Assembly (NCBI GenBank): GCA_031261905.1
Contig: JAISIS010000008.1
Coordinates: 1-5,486, forward strand
Direction of reading: 5' to 3'
Length of the DNA: 5,486 bases
Source of the DNA: Burkholderiaceae bacterium
GTDB lineage: Bacteria > Pseudomonadota > Gammaproteobacteria > Burkholderiales > Burkholderiaceae_D
In this document: one piece after another, positions 1 to 5,486 of the stretch
Numbering within the stretch: the stretch's first letter is position 1
Layout: each line of letters starts with the position of its first letter
The notes under the pieces: model-generated
The model's input: the letters and a program-made list of their open reading frames with translations, nothing else
The model's database searches: none
Told to the model about the DNA's origin: nothing
Position numbers and translations under genes: made by a program

Positions 1-1572
1 CAGATTCTGGCGGGAGAAAATCAGGGTAGTTGGACCATCCGTCCGCTTGATGGCGTGCGCCCAGGCAACCGCCGCCTCAACCGTATCACAAGGCCGCCAG
101 TTATCCAGATTCGGGATCAAACGCATACTGGAAACCTGCTCTATCGGCTCATGCGTCGGGCCATCCTCACCTACGCCGATGGAGTCATGCGTAAAGACAA
201 AAATGGTACGAATCTGCATCAGCGCAGCCATACGCAAGGCATTGCGACAGTAATCCGAAAAGGTCAGGAAAGTACCACCAAAAGGAATCAGACCGCCATG
301 CAGTGCAACGCCATTCATGATGGCGCTCATACCAAATTCGCGTACGCCATAACTGATGTAATTACCCGGCTTGTCGCGCGTAAGCTTGATACACTCTTTC
401 CAGTTGGTTAAATTCGACCCTGTCAGATCGGCAGAACCGCCCAGGAACTCCGGCAATGTCGGCGCAAAGGCCTGGATGGCGTTCTGACTGGCGCGCCGGG
501 TAGCGATAGTTTCTTTCTTGCTGACGCAATCCGCCAGGTATTGGTTGATCACATCATCAAAGCTGTCCGGCAGACGGCCTTCCATTCTGCGCGTGAACTC
601 CGCAGATTCTTTCGGATATTGCTGCGCATAGGAAACCAGCAGCGTCTCCCAGGCTTCCTGCCATTTACGGCCGGCTTCCCGCGCATCCCATGCCTGGTAC
701 ACCTCCGCCGGTATTTCAAACGGAGGATAGGTCCAGTCCAGCGCAATGCGGGTCGCCTCGATTTCCTTCTCTCCCAGCGGCGCGCCATGTACATCATGTG
801 TGCCCGCCTTGTGAGGCGAACCCTTGCCGATAACCGTTTTACAGCAAATCAACGTGGGTTTGTCAGATTGCTTTGCCTTGACGATAGCAGCATCCACCGC
901 CGCCACATCGTGGCCATCCACACCCGGAATTACGTTCCAGCCATAGGCTTCAAAGCGCCCCGGCGTATCATCTGTCAGCCAGCCCCGCACATCGCCATCA
1001 ATCGAAATGCCGTTATCATCATACAGCGCGATCAGCTTGTTCAGCTGCCATGTACCCGCCAGTGCACAGGCTTCGTGGGAAATCCCCTCCATCATGCAGC
1101 CGTCACCCATGAAGACATAGGTGTAATGATCGACCAGATTGAATCCGGGACGGTTAAATTGCGCCGCCAGCAACTTTTCCGCCAGCGCCATACCTACACC
1201 GTTGGTAATACCCTGCCCCAAAGGACCTGTGGTCGTTTCAATGCCCGGCGTCATGTGCACTTCCGGATGACCGGGCGTCCTGGAGTGAAGCTGACGGAAA
1301 TTTTTGAGGTCTTCGATCGTCAGGTCATAGCCGGTCAGATGCAGCAGCGCATATTGCAGCATGGAGCCATGTCCGTTTGAAAGGATAAAGCGGTCACGGT
1401 TGGGCCAGTGCGGGTTGACCGGGTTATGCCGGTAATGACGCGACCAGAGCGCCACCGCGATATCCGCCATACCCATCGGCATACCGGGATGTCCGGAATT
1501 GGCTTTTTGAACAGCATCCATTGCCAGTACGCGAATGGCGTTCGCCATAATATTGTCAGGTAGGTTTTTCAT
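1..1572 (-). CDS. tkt: Transketolase, N-terminal 524 residues (3' end beyond window edge)
   Basis: Thiamine-diphosphate enzyme that moves two-carbon ketol units between sugar phosphates in the pentose phosphate pathway (and the Calvin cycle where present); cytoplasmic dimer. The frame is open from the ATG at 1572-1570 to the left edge. Visible family hallmarks are the substrate-binding His28 in [25 protein letters not shown], the thiamine-diphosphate/metal motif GDG at 156-158 continuing to Asn187 in DDNGIS, the catalytic glutamate Glu412 in YGVREFGM, and GEDGPTH with Asp470 and His474. These sit within one or two residues of E. coli TktA numbering as I recall it. The pyrophosphate-binding domain and most of the pyrimidine domain are present. 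About 140 residues, the C-terminal domain, are missing only because the window ends. The start is supported by an in-frame stop four codons upstream (1584-1582) and a GAGGT Shine-Dalgarno. I see no frameshift or lost catalytic residue. Confidence 0.97.
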   Translation of the reverse strand, partial: MKNLPDNIMANAIRVLAMDAVQKANSGHPGMPMGMADIAVALWSRHYRHNPVNPHWPNRDRFILSNGHGSMLQYALLHLTGYDLTIEDLKNFRQLHSRTPGHPEVHMTPGIETTTGPLGQGITNGVGMALAEKLLAAQFNRPGFNLVDHYTYVFMGDGCMMEGISHEACALAGTWQLNKLIALYDDNGISIDGDVRGWLTDDTPGRFEAYGWNVIPGVDGHDVAAVDAAIVKAKQSDKPTLICCKTVIGKGSPHKAGTHDVHGAPLGEKEIEATRIALDWTYPPFEIPAEVYQAWDAREAGRKWQEAWETLLVSYAQQYPKESAEFTRRMEGRLPDSFDDVINQYLADCVSKKETIATRRASQNAIQAFAPTLPEFLGGSADLTGSNLTNWKECIKLTRDKPGNYISYGVREFGMSAIMNGVALHGGLIPFGGTFLTFSDYCRNALRMAALMQIRTIFVFTHDSIGVGEDGPTHEPIEQVSSMRLIPNLDNWRPCDTVEAAVAWAHAIKRTDGPTTLIFSRQNL

Positions 1573-1578
1573 ATGATT

Positions 1579-1583
1579 ACCTC
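1579..1583 (-). promoter_or_regulatory. Shine-Dalgarno of transketolase
   Basis: On the minus strand GAGGT lies 6 nt before the ATG at 1572-1570. Together with the in-frame stop just upstream it fixes the transketolase start. Confidence 0.75.
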
Positions 1584-1609
1584 AGGTCCAAAAAAGTGGG
1601 AGGAACAGG

Positions 1610-1693
1610 ATGAATAGCATACTCCTTCTCCATCATGTATTGTGCCGAACATATGCTTACGTGTATTCTATCAGAGACTCCTTTCCGGATTAA
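1610..1693 (+). CDS. Possible 27-residue leader peptide or small protein ahead of rsmE
   Basis: A short ATG frame of 27 codons ends in TAA at 1691-1693, 22 nt before the rsmE ATG, in a different frame. A strong purine-rich Shine-Dalgarno, GGGAGG at 1598-1603, sits 6 nt before its ATG and is at least as good as the one for rsmE itself. The peptide begins MNSILLLHHVLCRTYAYVYS and ends IRDSFPD. It has a short hydrophobic stretch but no recognised motif and no run of one amino acid of the attenuator type. It overlaps the candidate transketolase promoter on the other strand. It would need a transcript starting upstream of about 1595, that is at the edge of or inside transketolase. It may be chance, since a 27-codon frame is not statistically remarkable. 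Confidence 0.25.
   Translation: MNSILLLHHVLCRTYAYVYSIRDSFPD
1665..1693 (-). promoter_or_regulatory. Candidate sigma-70 promoter for transketolase
   Basis: Reading the minus strand, an extended -10 element TGATAGAAT covers 1673-1665 (five of six matches to TATAAT plus the TGn motif). A weak -35 hexamer, TTAATC, lies at 1693-1688 with a 17-nt spacer. Transcription would begin near 1658, giving an untranslated leader of about 85 nt. The call rests on motif matching by eye; the weak -35 is typical of extended -10 promoters. Confidence 0.45.
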
Positions 1694-1703
1694 CCCCAAT
1701 AAT

Positions 1704-1707
1704 GGAG
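1704..1707 (+). promoter_or_regulatory. Shine-Dalgarno of rsmE, decides the start
   Basis: GGAG lies 8 nt before the ATG at 1716. It favours this start over the in-frame ATGs further upstream at 1635 and 1653 and over the out-of-frame ATG at 1711. Confidence 0.65.
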
Positions 1708-1715
1708 CACATGCC

Positions 1716-2474
1716 ATGCCCCGCCTTTATTGCAATGCCCCGCTTCCCGTAAATACCCGCCTGAAACTGCCGACCTCCGCCGCGCGGCATATTATGGTAT
1801 TGCGCCTGAAACCGGGAGATAACGTGACGCTGTTTAACGGAGAGGGAGGCGAATGCCTCTGCAAGATCGTTGATATGCATCGACACAGTGCCTCTGTGGA
1901 TATCCTCTCCTGGCAGGCCCGCGAAAATGAGCTTCCCTACCGGATAACGCTTACACAATCCATGCCGGAGGCCTCCAAAATGGACATGGTGATTGAAAAG
2001 GCTGTTGAACTGGGGGTTGCGCGGATATGTCCGGTTGAATCCGAGCGTTCTGTTGTCCGGTTGACGGAGGAACGCGCCGAGAAACGGGCGATCCGCTGGA
2101 AAAGCATCATCATCTCCGCTTCCGAGCAATGCGGGCGCAACAGGCTGATTGAACTTGACAGCCTTGTCCCTTTCAGGGATTGGGTAAAACAGCCCGATGA
2201 CCAGCCTGCGCTGATGCTCAGCCCCTATGCCGAAGAATTGCTGGCGGACTGGGCCTGCCGGAATCCGCCCCAGAACGTGACGCTGATCATTGGCCCCGAG
2301 GGCGGCTTTTCCCGCGAGGAAGAAGGGCTTGCCATCCGGCACGGCATCAGGATGTTTTCGCTTGGCCCACGTATCCTGCGGACAGAAACCGCAGGGATGG
2401 CAGCCGTTTCCGCCCTGACCGCCATCTGGAGCCGGACGGAACGGTCAGAAAACAATCAAGCGCGATTGTCCTGA
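1716..2474 (+). CDS. rsmE: 16S rRNA (uracil(1498)-N(3))-methyltransferase RsmE
   Basis: Uses S-adenosylmethionine to methylate N3 of U1498 in helix 44 of 16S rRNA, in the decoding region of the 30S subunit. The 252-residue product is close to the usual size of about 240-250. It opens with the typical MPRLYC and a PUA-like N-terminal domain (about 1-70), then the SPOUT methyltransferase domain. Visible family motifs are [16 protein letters not shown] around 85-100, EQCGRN at 137-142, IIGPEGGF (GPEGG at 193-197) and the C-terminal knot motif [11 protein letters not shown] at 216-226, which forms the cofactor pocket. The frame stays open upstream to an ATG at 1635, but those extra 27 residues are not part of the family and the MPRLYC start has a Shine-Dalgarno. 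The gene runs divergently from transketolase and ends inside the 3' end of convergent prfC. Confidence 0.96.
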   Translation: MPRLYCNAPLPVNTRLKLPTSAARHIMVLRLKPGDNVTLFNGEGGECLCKIVDMHRHSASVDILSWQARENELPYRITLTQSMPEASKMDMVIEKAVELGVARICPVESERSVVRLTEERAEKRAIRWKSIIISASEQCGRNRLIELDSLVPFRDWVKQPDDQPALMLSPYAEELLADWACRNPPQNVTLIIGPEGGFSREEEGLAIRHGIRMFSLGPRILRTETAGMAAVSALTAIWSRTERSENNQARLS

Positions 2475-4096
2475 TCCGCCGCATCCAGCCTGGCGGCGTG
2501 TTCACGCGTGGCGTGAAAAACCAGTCTGGGCCACCGTTCTTCCGTCAGGCGCAAATTTACGGGAGAAGTGGCAAGGTATGCCAGATTTCCTGCGGCGTCA
2601 TGTGCCAGATTATGCGACAGGTTTTTCTCGAACTCCGCCAGCATACGCTTGTCCTCACCCGTTACCCAGCGGGCGCTGCTGATGGATGCCCCCTCAAAAA
2701 CCGCGTCAACGCCGTATTCATTCATCAGACGGCTGGCAACTACATCAAACTGAAGCGCGCCGACAGCGCCCAATATCAGATCGCCGCCCTGCAAGGGCTT
2801 GAATACCTGCACGGCGCCTTCTTCGCCCAGTTGCTGCAACCCCTTGTGCAATTGCTTGATCTTGAGCGGGTTCCGGATACGCACGGCCCTGAACAGTTCC
2901 GGCGCGAAATACGGAATGCCCGTAAACTGCAATATTTCGCCTTCGGAAAAGCTGTCGCCGATCTGCATATTGCCATGATTGGGCAGGCCGATAATGTCGC
3001 CCGCATAAGCCTCTTCCACCTGCTCGCGGGCATCCGCCATGAAGGTCACCACGCTGGAAATACGCACATCGCGATCCAGCCGCAAATGGCGCAGCTTCAT
3101 GCCTTTTTCAAAATGGCCCGAACATACCCGCAAAAAGGCGATGCGATCCCGATGGGCAGGATCCATATTGGCCTGTATCTTGAATACAAAACCGGAAAAA
3201 GATTTTTCAGCCGGTTGTACCATCCTGAACGATGCATCCCGCCCGCCGGGCGGCTGTGCCCATTCCAGCAGGGCATTCAGGATTTCACGCACTCCAAAAT
3301 TGTTGATGGCCGAACCAAAAAATACCGGCGTTAACGCGCCTGCAAGGAATTGTTCCGCGTCAAAGCGGTTTGACGCGCCATGAACCAGATCAACTTCCAT
3401 CTTCAGTTGTTCCATCTCCTCCGGGAACATTTCGGCCAGCCGCGGATTATCGATGCCGGAAATAACTTCAAATTCCTGGTCTGCCCTGTCGCCGCCTGCT
3501 TCAAAAAGCATCACTTCATCACGCAGCAAGTGATAAACACCCCGGAAACGTTTGCCCATGCCAATGGGCCAGGTTACTGGCGCACAGCGGATTTTCAGAA
3601 CCGACTCGACTTCATCCAGCAATTCCAGCGGATCGCGCGTTTCTCTGTCCAGCTTGTTCATGAATGTGATAATCGGCGTATGACGCATCCGGCACACTTC
3701 CAGCAATTTGATGGTTTGCGCCTCCACACCCCGCGCGGCGTCAATCACCATCAGCGCAGTATCCACCGCCGTCAGCACCCGATAGGTGTCTTCCGAAAAA
3801 TCCTGGTGACCCGGTGTATCCAGCAAATTGATGACATGATCGCGATAGTTAAACTGCATGACCGAACTGGCGACAGAAATGCCACGCTGCTTTTCGATCT
3901 CCATCCAGTCCGAAGCGGCATGGCGCGCGCTTTTCCTGGCCTTGATGGTCCCGGCCAACTGGATGGCGCCGGAGAAAAGCAGGAGCTTTTCTGTCAGGGT
4001 TGTCTTTCCCGCGTCCGGGTGAGAAATAATGCCAAAGGTTCGCCTGCGGGCCACTTCACGGACAATGTCCCCGTCAGGAGAAGAAGGGATATTCAT
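2456..4096 (-). CDS. prfC: Peptide chain release factor 3 (RF3), translational GTPase
   Basis: Class II release factor that uses GTP binding and hydrolysis to help release RF1 or RF2 from the ribosome after peptide release. The 546-residue product compares with 529 in E. coli. The G domain shows the P-loop SHPDAGKTT at 25-33, the switch I segment EKQRGIS at 68-74, DTPGH at 93-97 and NKLD at 147-150. The RF3-specific stretches [47 protein letters not shown] and [10 protein letters not shown] follow in the order expected for domains II and III. The frame is open for 70 more codons upstream (to 4306), but the ATG at 4096-4094 lies about ten residues before the conserved EVARRRTF and has a purine-rich AGAAGGAA upstream. 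The family normally ends near TREH; here 13 extra residues ([13 protein letters not shown]) follow, and the last six codons plus the stop are antisense to rsmE. Confidence 0.97.
   Translation of the reverse strand: MNIPSSPDGDIVREVARRRTFGIISHPDAGKTTLTEKLLLFSGAIQLAGTIKARKSARHAASDWMEIEKQRGISVASSVMQFNYRDHVINLLDTPGHQDFSEDTYRVLTAVDTALMVIDAARGVEAQTIKLLEVCRMRHTPIITFMNKLDRETRDPLELLDEVESVLKIRCAPVTWPIGMGKRFRGVYHLLRDEVMLFEAGGDRADQEFEVISGIDNPRLAEMFPEEMEQLKMEVDLVHGASNRFDAEQFLAGALTPVFFGSAINNFGVREILNALLEWAQPPGGRDASFRMVQPAEKSFSGFVFKIQANMDPAHRDRIAFLRVCSGHFEKGMKLRHLRLDRDVRISSVVTFMADAREQVEEAYAGDIIGLPNHGNMQIGDSFSEGEILQFTGIPYFAPELFRAVRIRNPLKIKQLHKGLQQLGEEGAVQVFKPLQGGDLILGAVGALQFDVVASRLMNEYGVDAVFEGASISSARWVTGEDKRMLAEFEKNLSHNLAHDAAGNLAYLATSPVNLRLTEERWPRLVFHATREHAARLDAADQDNRA
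2477..2498. other. Short GC-rich inverted repeat at the rsmE/prfC convergent end
   Basis: CGCCG at 2477-2481 is matched by CGGCG at 2494-2498 across a 12-nt loop. An alternative pairing is CCGCC at 2476-2480 with GGCGG at 2492-2496. It begins 2 nt after the rsmE stop, so in the rsmE transcript it would be a 3' hairpin. No T-run follows it on the plus strand, and it lies within the prfC coding sequence, so a conventional terminator is not supported. Confidence 0.25.
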
Positions 4097-4182
4097 ATAC
4101 GGCTGATTCCTTCTGAAAAACCGGCAGTTTATCCTGTTGGGCAAAGAAAGGGAAATCATCCGTGCCCGATCGAGCGGCAAAG

Positions 4183-4211
4183 TGCCCAGGCCGCAAGCGT
4201 TACGGTAAAAT
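4183..4211 (+). promoter_or_regulatory. Candidate promoter for the 91-residue gene
   Basis: A -10-like TAAAAT at 4206-4211 (five of six matches) is preceded by a poor -35, TGCCCA at 4183-4188, with a 17-nt spacer. The leader would be about 80 nt. The weak -35 keeps confidence low. Confidence 0.3.
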
Positions 4212-4212
4212 C

Positions 4213-4229
4213 CGGGTAACATACACCCG
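4213..4229. repeat. Small inverted repeat just downstream of the candidate -10
   Basis: CGGGT at 4213-4217 and ACCCG at 4225-4229 form a perfect 5-bp inverted repeat across 7 nt. It lies where transcription of the rightward gene would begin, so an operator or a 5' hairpin is possible. It is short enough to be chance. Confidence 0.25.
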
Positions 4230-4299
4230 TTATTTGAAAAACACCATGCGCTTGTGCCGCTATCTGCTGCCTGGCAAGGCCGCCTTTCAGGAGTAACGC

Positions 4300-4575
4300 A
4301 TGACAAAAGAAGAAAATGTGGATTTGACCGAGAAGGTTGTTTCTGTACCGTTCAACGCGCCTATTTCCATTATATTCGATCAGGGAACCGACTCTCTCTG
4401 GATTGAAAACGAGCAGGCCAACCCCGATTCACCGCACATTACCATGCGCGCGGTATTTTCCGCCGAAGCGATACAGCAGTTGCTTTCCAGTCTTAAAAAA
4501 ATCGAGGATGCACTGAAAATGGTTGAGGAACGCCCGGCGGAAACCAATTTTCTGGACAAGACCAATATCCTATGA
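4300..4575 (+). CDS. Conserved-looking hypothetical protein, 91 residues, acidic
   Basis: I do not recognise a named family. The start is well supported: AGGAG at 4289-4293 lies 6 nt before the ATG, and an in-frame TAA sits two codons upstream. The product is acidic (about 16 Asp/Glu against 8 Lys/Arg) with no signal peptide or membrane segment, so it is probably cytoplasmic. The pattern suggests a compact fold: beta-like segments around [16 protein letters not shown] (13-28), SLWIENE (32-38) and HITMRAVFS (46-54), then an amphipathic helix at about 54-77 ([20 protein letters not shown]), then a polar tail. The [11 protein letters not shown] and ITMRAVFS segments look like constrained motifs rather than noise. 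It reads away from prfC and towards a small membrane-protein gene. No role can be assigned. Confidence 0.8.
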   Translation: MTKEENVDLTEKVVSVPFNAPISIIFDQGTDSLWIENEQANPDSPHITMRAVFSAEAIQQLLSSLKKIEDALKMVEERPAETNFLDKTNIL

Positions 4576-4577
4576 AA

Positions 4578-4593
4578 CACCGGGGTTCCGGTG
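4578..4593. terminator. Hairpin between convergent small genes, possible weak bidirectional terminator
   Basis: CACCGG at 4578-4583 and CCGGTG at 4588-4593 form a perfect 6-bp stem around a GGTT loop, 2 nt after the stop of the 91-residue gene. It is followed by ATTCTTA on the plus strand and by TTTCAT on the minus strand, so the T-run is weak both ways. Its position between two converging genes fits a shared terminator, but the stem is short. Confidence 0.45.
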
Positions 4594-4617
4594 ATTCTTA
4601 TGGTCAGAAGATTTTAT

Positions 4618-4812
4618 TTACCAGTAAAACGTGCCTACCGAATAGCGGTCGCAATGCCCCTTGTTGTAAAGCGGCATGTCCTTGTCGGGATGGTTGTAAT
4701 AGGCGTGACCGGCCTCCTTGAGGCGCGCGTCATCCGTTTGTTTGCAATATATAAAGAGGCCAATCAGCCCGATCAGCAACAGAACGGGAATAGCACAAAG
4801 AAACAGTATCAT
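4618..4812 (-). CDS. Small single-pass membrane protein, 64 residues, unknown function
   Basis: No named family recognised. The ATG at 4812-4810 is preceded by a strong GGAGG (4823-4819 on the minus strand) with 6 nt spacing, which favours it over an in-frame TTG at 4833. Residues 2-23 form one hydrophobic segment (MILFLCAIPVLLLIGLIGLF) ending at Tyr22-Cys23, followed by a polar 41-residue tail with balanced charge. The tail is rich in aromatics and His (GHAYYNHPDKDMPLYNKGH) and ends CDRYSVGTFYW. Cys23 lacks the small residues of a lipobox, so I read the segment as a membrane anchor, not a lipoprotein signal. Topology is uncertain: positive charges lie only after the segment, which would favour a cytoplasmic tail. 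A plus-strand frame across the same bases (from GTG 4591) has no such support. Its 3' end converges on the 91-residue gene. Confidence 0.7.
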   Translation of the reverse strand: MILFLCAIPVLLLIGLIGLFIYCKQTDDARLKEAGHAYYNHPDKDMPLYNKGHCDRYSVGTFYW

Positions 4813-4818
4813 GACAGG

Positions 4819-4823
4819 CCTCC
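4819..4823 (-). promoter_or_regulatory. Shine-Dalgarno of the 64-residue membrane protein
   Basis: A full GGAGG on the minus strand, 6 nt before the ATG at 4812-4810. It is the best ribosome-binding site among the three right-hand genes and the main evidence that this short frame is translated. Confidence 0.65.
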
Positions 4824-4838
4824 GGGAAAACAAACGGT

Positions 4839-4867
4839 TTATCCATACCGCCTAATCGGCATATAAT
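4839..4867 (+). promoter_or_regulatory. Candidate sigma-70 promoter for the lipoprotein gene
   Basis: A perfect TATAAT at 4862-4867 has a poor -35 (TTATCC at 4839-4844) at 17-nt spacing. Transcription would start near 4874 and give a leader of about 135 nt. A second possibility nearer the gene is an extended -10, TGATAAACT at 4968-4976, without a -35, which would give a leader of about 25 nt. Confidence 0.4.
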
Positions 4868-4927
4868 CTGACATGCGTTCAACCCGCACTGCCTCAAGTG
4901 TACTTAAATTTGGCGTTTTGCGCACCT

Positions 4928-4958
4928 CCAGGCGCCTTTCCCGGCAGGGTGCCTCTGG
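4928..4958 (+). other. Possible hairpin in the lipoprotein leader
   Basis: CCAG at 4928-4931 pairs with CTGG at 4955-4958. GCGCC (4932-4936) pairs with GGTGC (4948-4952) including one G-T wobble, leaving a 2-nt bulge and an 11-nt loop. It would form in a transcript from the TATAAT at 4862. No known riboswitch or RNA family was recognised, and the remainder of 4868-5008 shows nothing else I can name. Confidence 0.2.
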
Positions 4959-5008
4959 TCTGATCGCTGATAAACTCTTTGCCCCTTCTGAGAACAGACA
5001 AACAACCC

Positions 5009-5486
5009 ATGAAAAAAATAGTAGCCTTTCTTGTTTTATTGCCCGTCATGTTGCTTTCGTCCTGTATGTATATCAGCGTGCCAAACGTGCCCTATGTCAG
5101 CCTTCCCGAACAATACGATCCGGCAGCCAAGCTTCAGGATGCCCGCACTTATCTGTCCGAAGGGCAGCCCTTGCCGGCAGAACGGCTTATCATGGAAGCC
5201 ATCAAAATCTATGAAACCAGTGATAACCCTGATGGATTGGGTAATGCCTATCGCGATTTTGGCCTGTTCCTGCGTTCACCCGCCATTGAAAGAAGGACGC
5301 GGCTTTACCGGGAAAGCGGCTTTCTCGACAACACGATTACCCTGGAGAATCGCCAGGAAAAATCTGCCGAATACCTGGACAAGGCACTTGTCCAGTATCA
5401 GGAAGCCGCCACCCGCTATCAGCGCAAGGGGCGTTATGACCTGCTTTGCACCCTGTACTATCATCAGGCGGAGCTTTACCTGATCA
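5009..5486 (+). CDS. Putative lipoprotein with TPR-like helices, partial (continues past right edge)
   Basis: The frame is open from ATG 5009 to the window end (159 complete codons). The N-terminus is a textbook lipoprotein signal: MKKI, a hydrophobic core at 5-16, and a lipobox LSSC with the lipidated Cys at residue 19. Position +2 after the Cys is Met rather than Asp, so by the E. coli Lol rule it would be sent to the outer membrane. The mature part is helical, with Ala/Tyr/Leu spacing like tetratricopeptide repeats: about 39-88 (AKLQDARTYLSEGQ onward to YRDFGLFL) and about 119-158 (SAEYLDKALVQYQEAATRY onward to YHQAELYL). TPR lipoproteins often act as scaffolds in envelope assembly or secretion, but no specific partner is indicated. 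The Shine-Dalgarno is weak (GAGAA at 4990-4994, 14 nt away); the start is chosen on the signal peptide. Confidence 0.85.
   Translation, partial: MKKIVAFLVLLPVMLLSSCMYISVPNVPYVSLPEQYDPAAKLQDARTYLSEGQPLPAERLIMEAIKIYETSDNPDGLGNAYRDFGLFLRSPAIERRTRLYRESGFLDNTITLENRQEKSAEYLDKALVQYQEAATRYQRKGRYDLLCTLYYHQAELYLI

Larger units (their letters stand above)
4097..4299. other. Divergent spacer between prfC and the 91-residue gene
   Basis: This 203-bp region separates two genes that face away from each other and must hold their 5' signals. I find a candidate promoter for the rightward gene and a small inverted repeat (entered separately), plus the prfC ribosome-binding region beside 4096. No convincing -35/-10 pair for prfC could be read on the minus strand. 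A 16-codon ATG frame at 4246-4296 ends just ahead of the 91-residue gene but has no Shine-Dalgarno. Confidence 0.6.

Noticed and set aside
541..1380. Long plus-strand open frame (279 codons) opposite transketolase
   Set aside because: It is antisense to a conserved enzyme frame, its protein is Arg/His-rich with no recognisable motif, and no ribosome-binding site supports it. It reflects the codon bias of the real gene.
1635..1715. 27-residue N-terminal extension of rsmE
   Set aside because: RsmE proteins begin at or near MPRLYC, and the Shine-Dalgarno at 1704 serves the ATG at 1716.
1671..2342. Minus-strand open frame of 223 codons opposite rsmE
   Set aside because: Shadow of a gene with clear SPOUT motifs; no family resemblance in the antisense protein.
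2498..3334. Plus-strand open frame of 278 codons opposite prfC
   Set aside because: Antisense to conserved RF3 domains II and III; low-complexity composition, no start signals.
3380..4219. Plus-strand open frame of 279 codons opposite the prfC GTPase domain
   Set aside because: Same reasoning. The similar length to other antisense frames is coincidence, since each is bounded by unrelated stops.
4246..4296. 16-codon frame ending just before the 91-residue gene, as a coupled leader
   Set aside because: No Shine-Dalgarno before its ATG and too short to distinguish from chance. Its stop overlaps the next gene's ribosome-binding region, which could suit coupling but is not evidence on its own.
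4097..4306. 70-codon N-terminal extension of the prfC frame
   Set aside because: The extension has no family counterpart, is Cys/Arg-rich and crosses the promoter region of the divergent gene. The ATG at 4096 matches the RF3 N-terminus.
4591..4866. Plus-strand frame of 91 codons over the small membrane protein
   Set aside because: Starts at GTG inside the hairpin with no Shine-Dalgarno. The opposite strand has a full GGAGG and a coherent membrane protein.
5031..5483. Plus-strand frame in another phase over the lipoprotein gene
   Set aside because: Cys/Pro/Arg-rich with no motif. The frame from 5009 has a perfect lipoprotein signal and stays open to the window end.
1..5486. Mobile elements, CRISPR arrays, tRNA genes, long direct repeats
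   Set aside because: I looked for terminal inverted repeats, spaced direct repeats, tRNA-like cloverleaf ends and transposase motifs on both strands and found none.

Overview
This window looks like ordinary chromosomal DNA from a Gram-negative proteobacterium. A betaproteobacterium is the best guess, perhaps Burkholderiales. The evidence is the wording of the release factor 3, RsmE and transketolase proteins, a peptide chain release factor of the prfC (RF3) type, and a lipoprotein with a clear lipobox. Base composition is moderate (roughly half G+C by eye) and looks even across the window. I see no transposase, integrase, CRISPR array, tRNA, rRNA or phage gene.

Layout from left to right: (1) positions 1-1572, minus strand, hold the first 524 codons of a transketolase; its C-terminal domain lies beyond the left edge. 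(2) A 143-bp divergent spacer (1573-1715) holds the transketolase Shine-Dalgarno, a good candidate promoter for it, and a 27-codon open frame with its own Shine-Dalgarno ahead of rsmE. (3) Positions 1716-2474, plus strand, encode the 16S rRNA m3U1498 methyltransferase RsmE. (4) Positions 2456-4096, minus strand, encode peptide chain release factor 3. It converges on rsmE and the two coding ends overlap by 19 bp. (5) A 203-bp divergent spacer (4097-4299) leads to (6) a 91-residue acidic protein of unknown function (4300-4575, plus). (7) After a small hairpin, a 64-residue single-pass membrane protein lies on the minus strand (4618-4812). (8) A 196-bp divergent spacer (4813-5008) has a perfect TATAAT box and leads to (9) a helical, TPR-like lipoprotein gene that runs off the right edge (5009-5486, plus).

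The genes do not form one pathway. Transketolase belongs to the pentose phosphate or Calvin pathways. RsmE and RF3 both act on translation, but they are transcribed towards each other rather than as an operon. The last three genes are uncharacterised small or envelope proteins. Gene orientation alternates (minus, plus, minus, plus, minus, plus), so each gene is probably its own transcription unit as far as this window shows.

I did not find a convincing new system. The points most worth a second look are the short leader-like frame ahead of rsmE, the antisense overlap of the rsmE and prfC coding ends, and the three unrecognised genes at the right-hand end.
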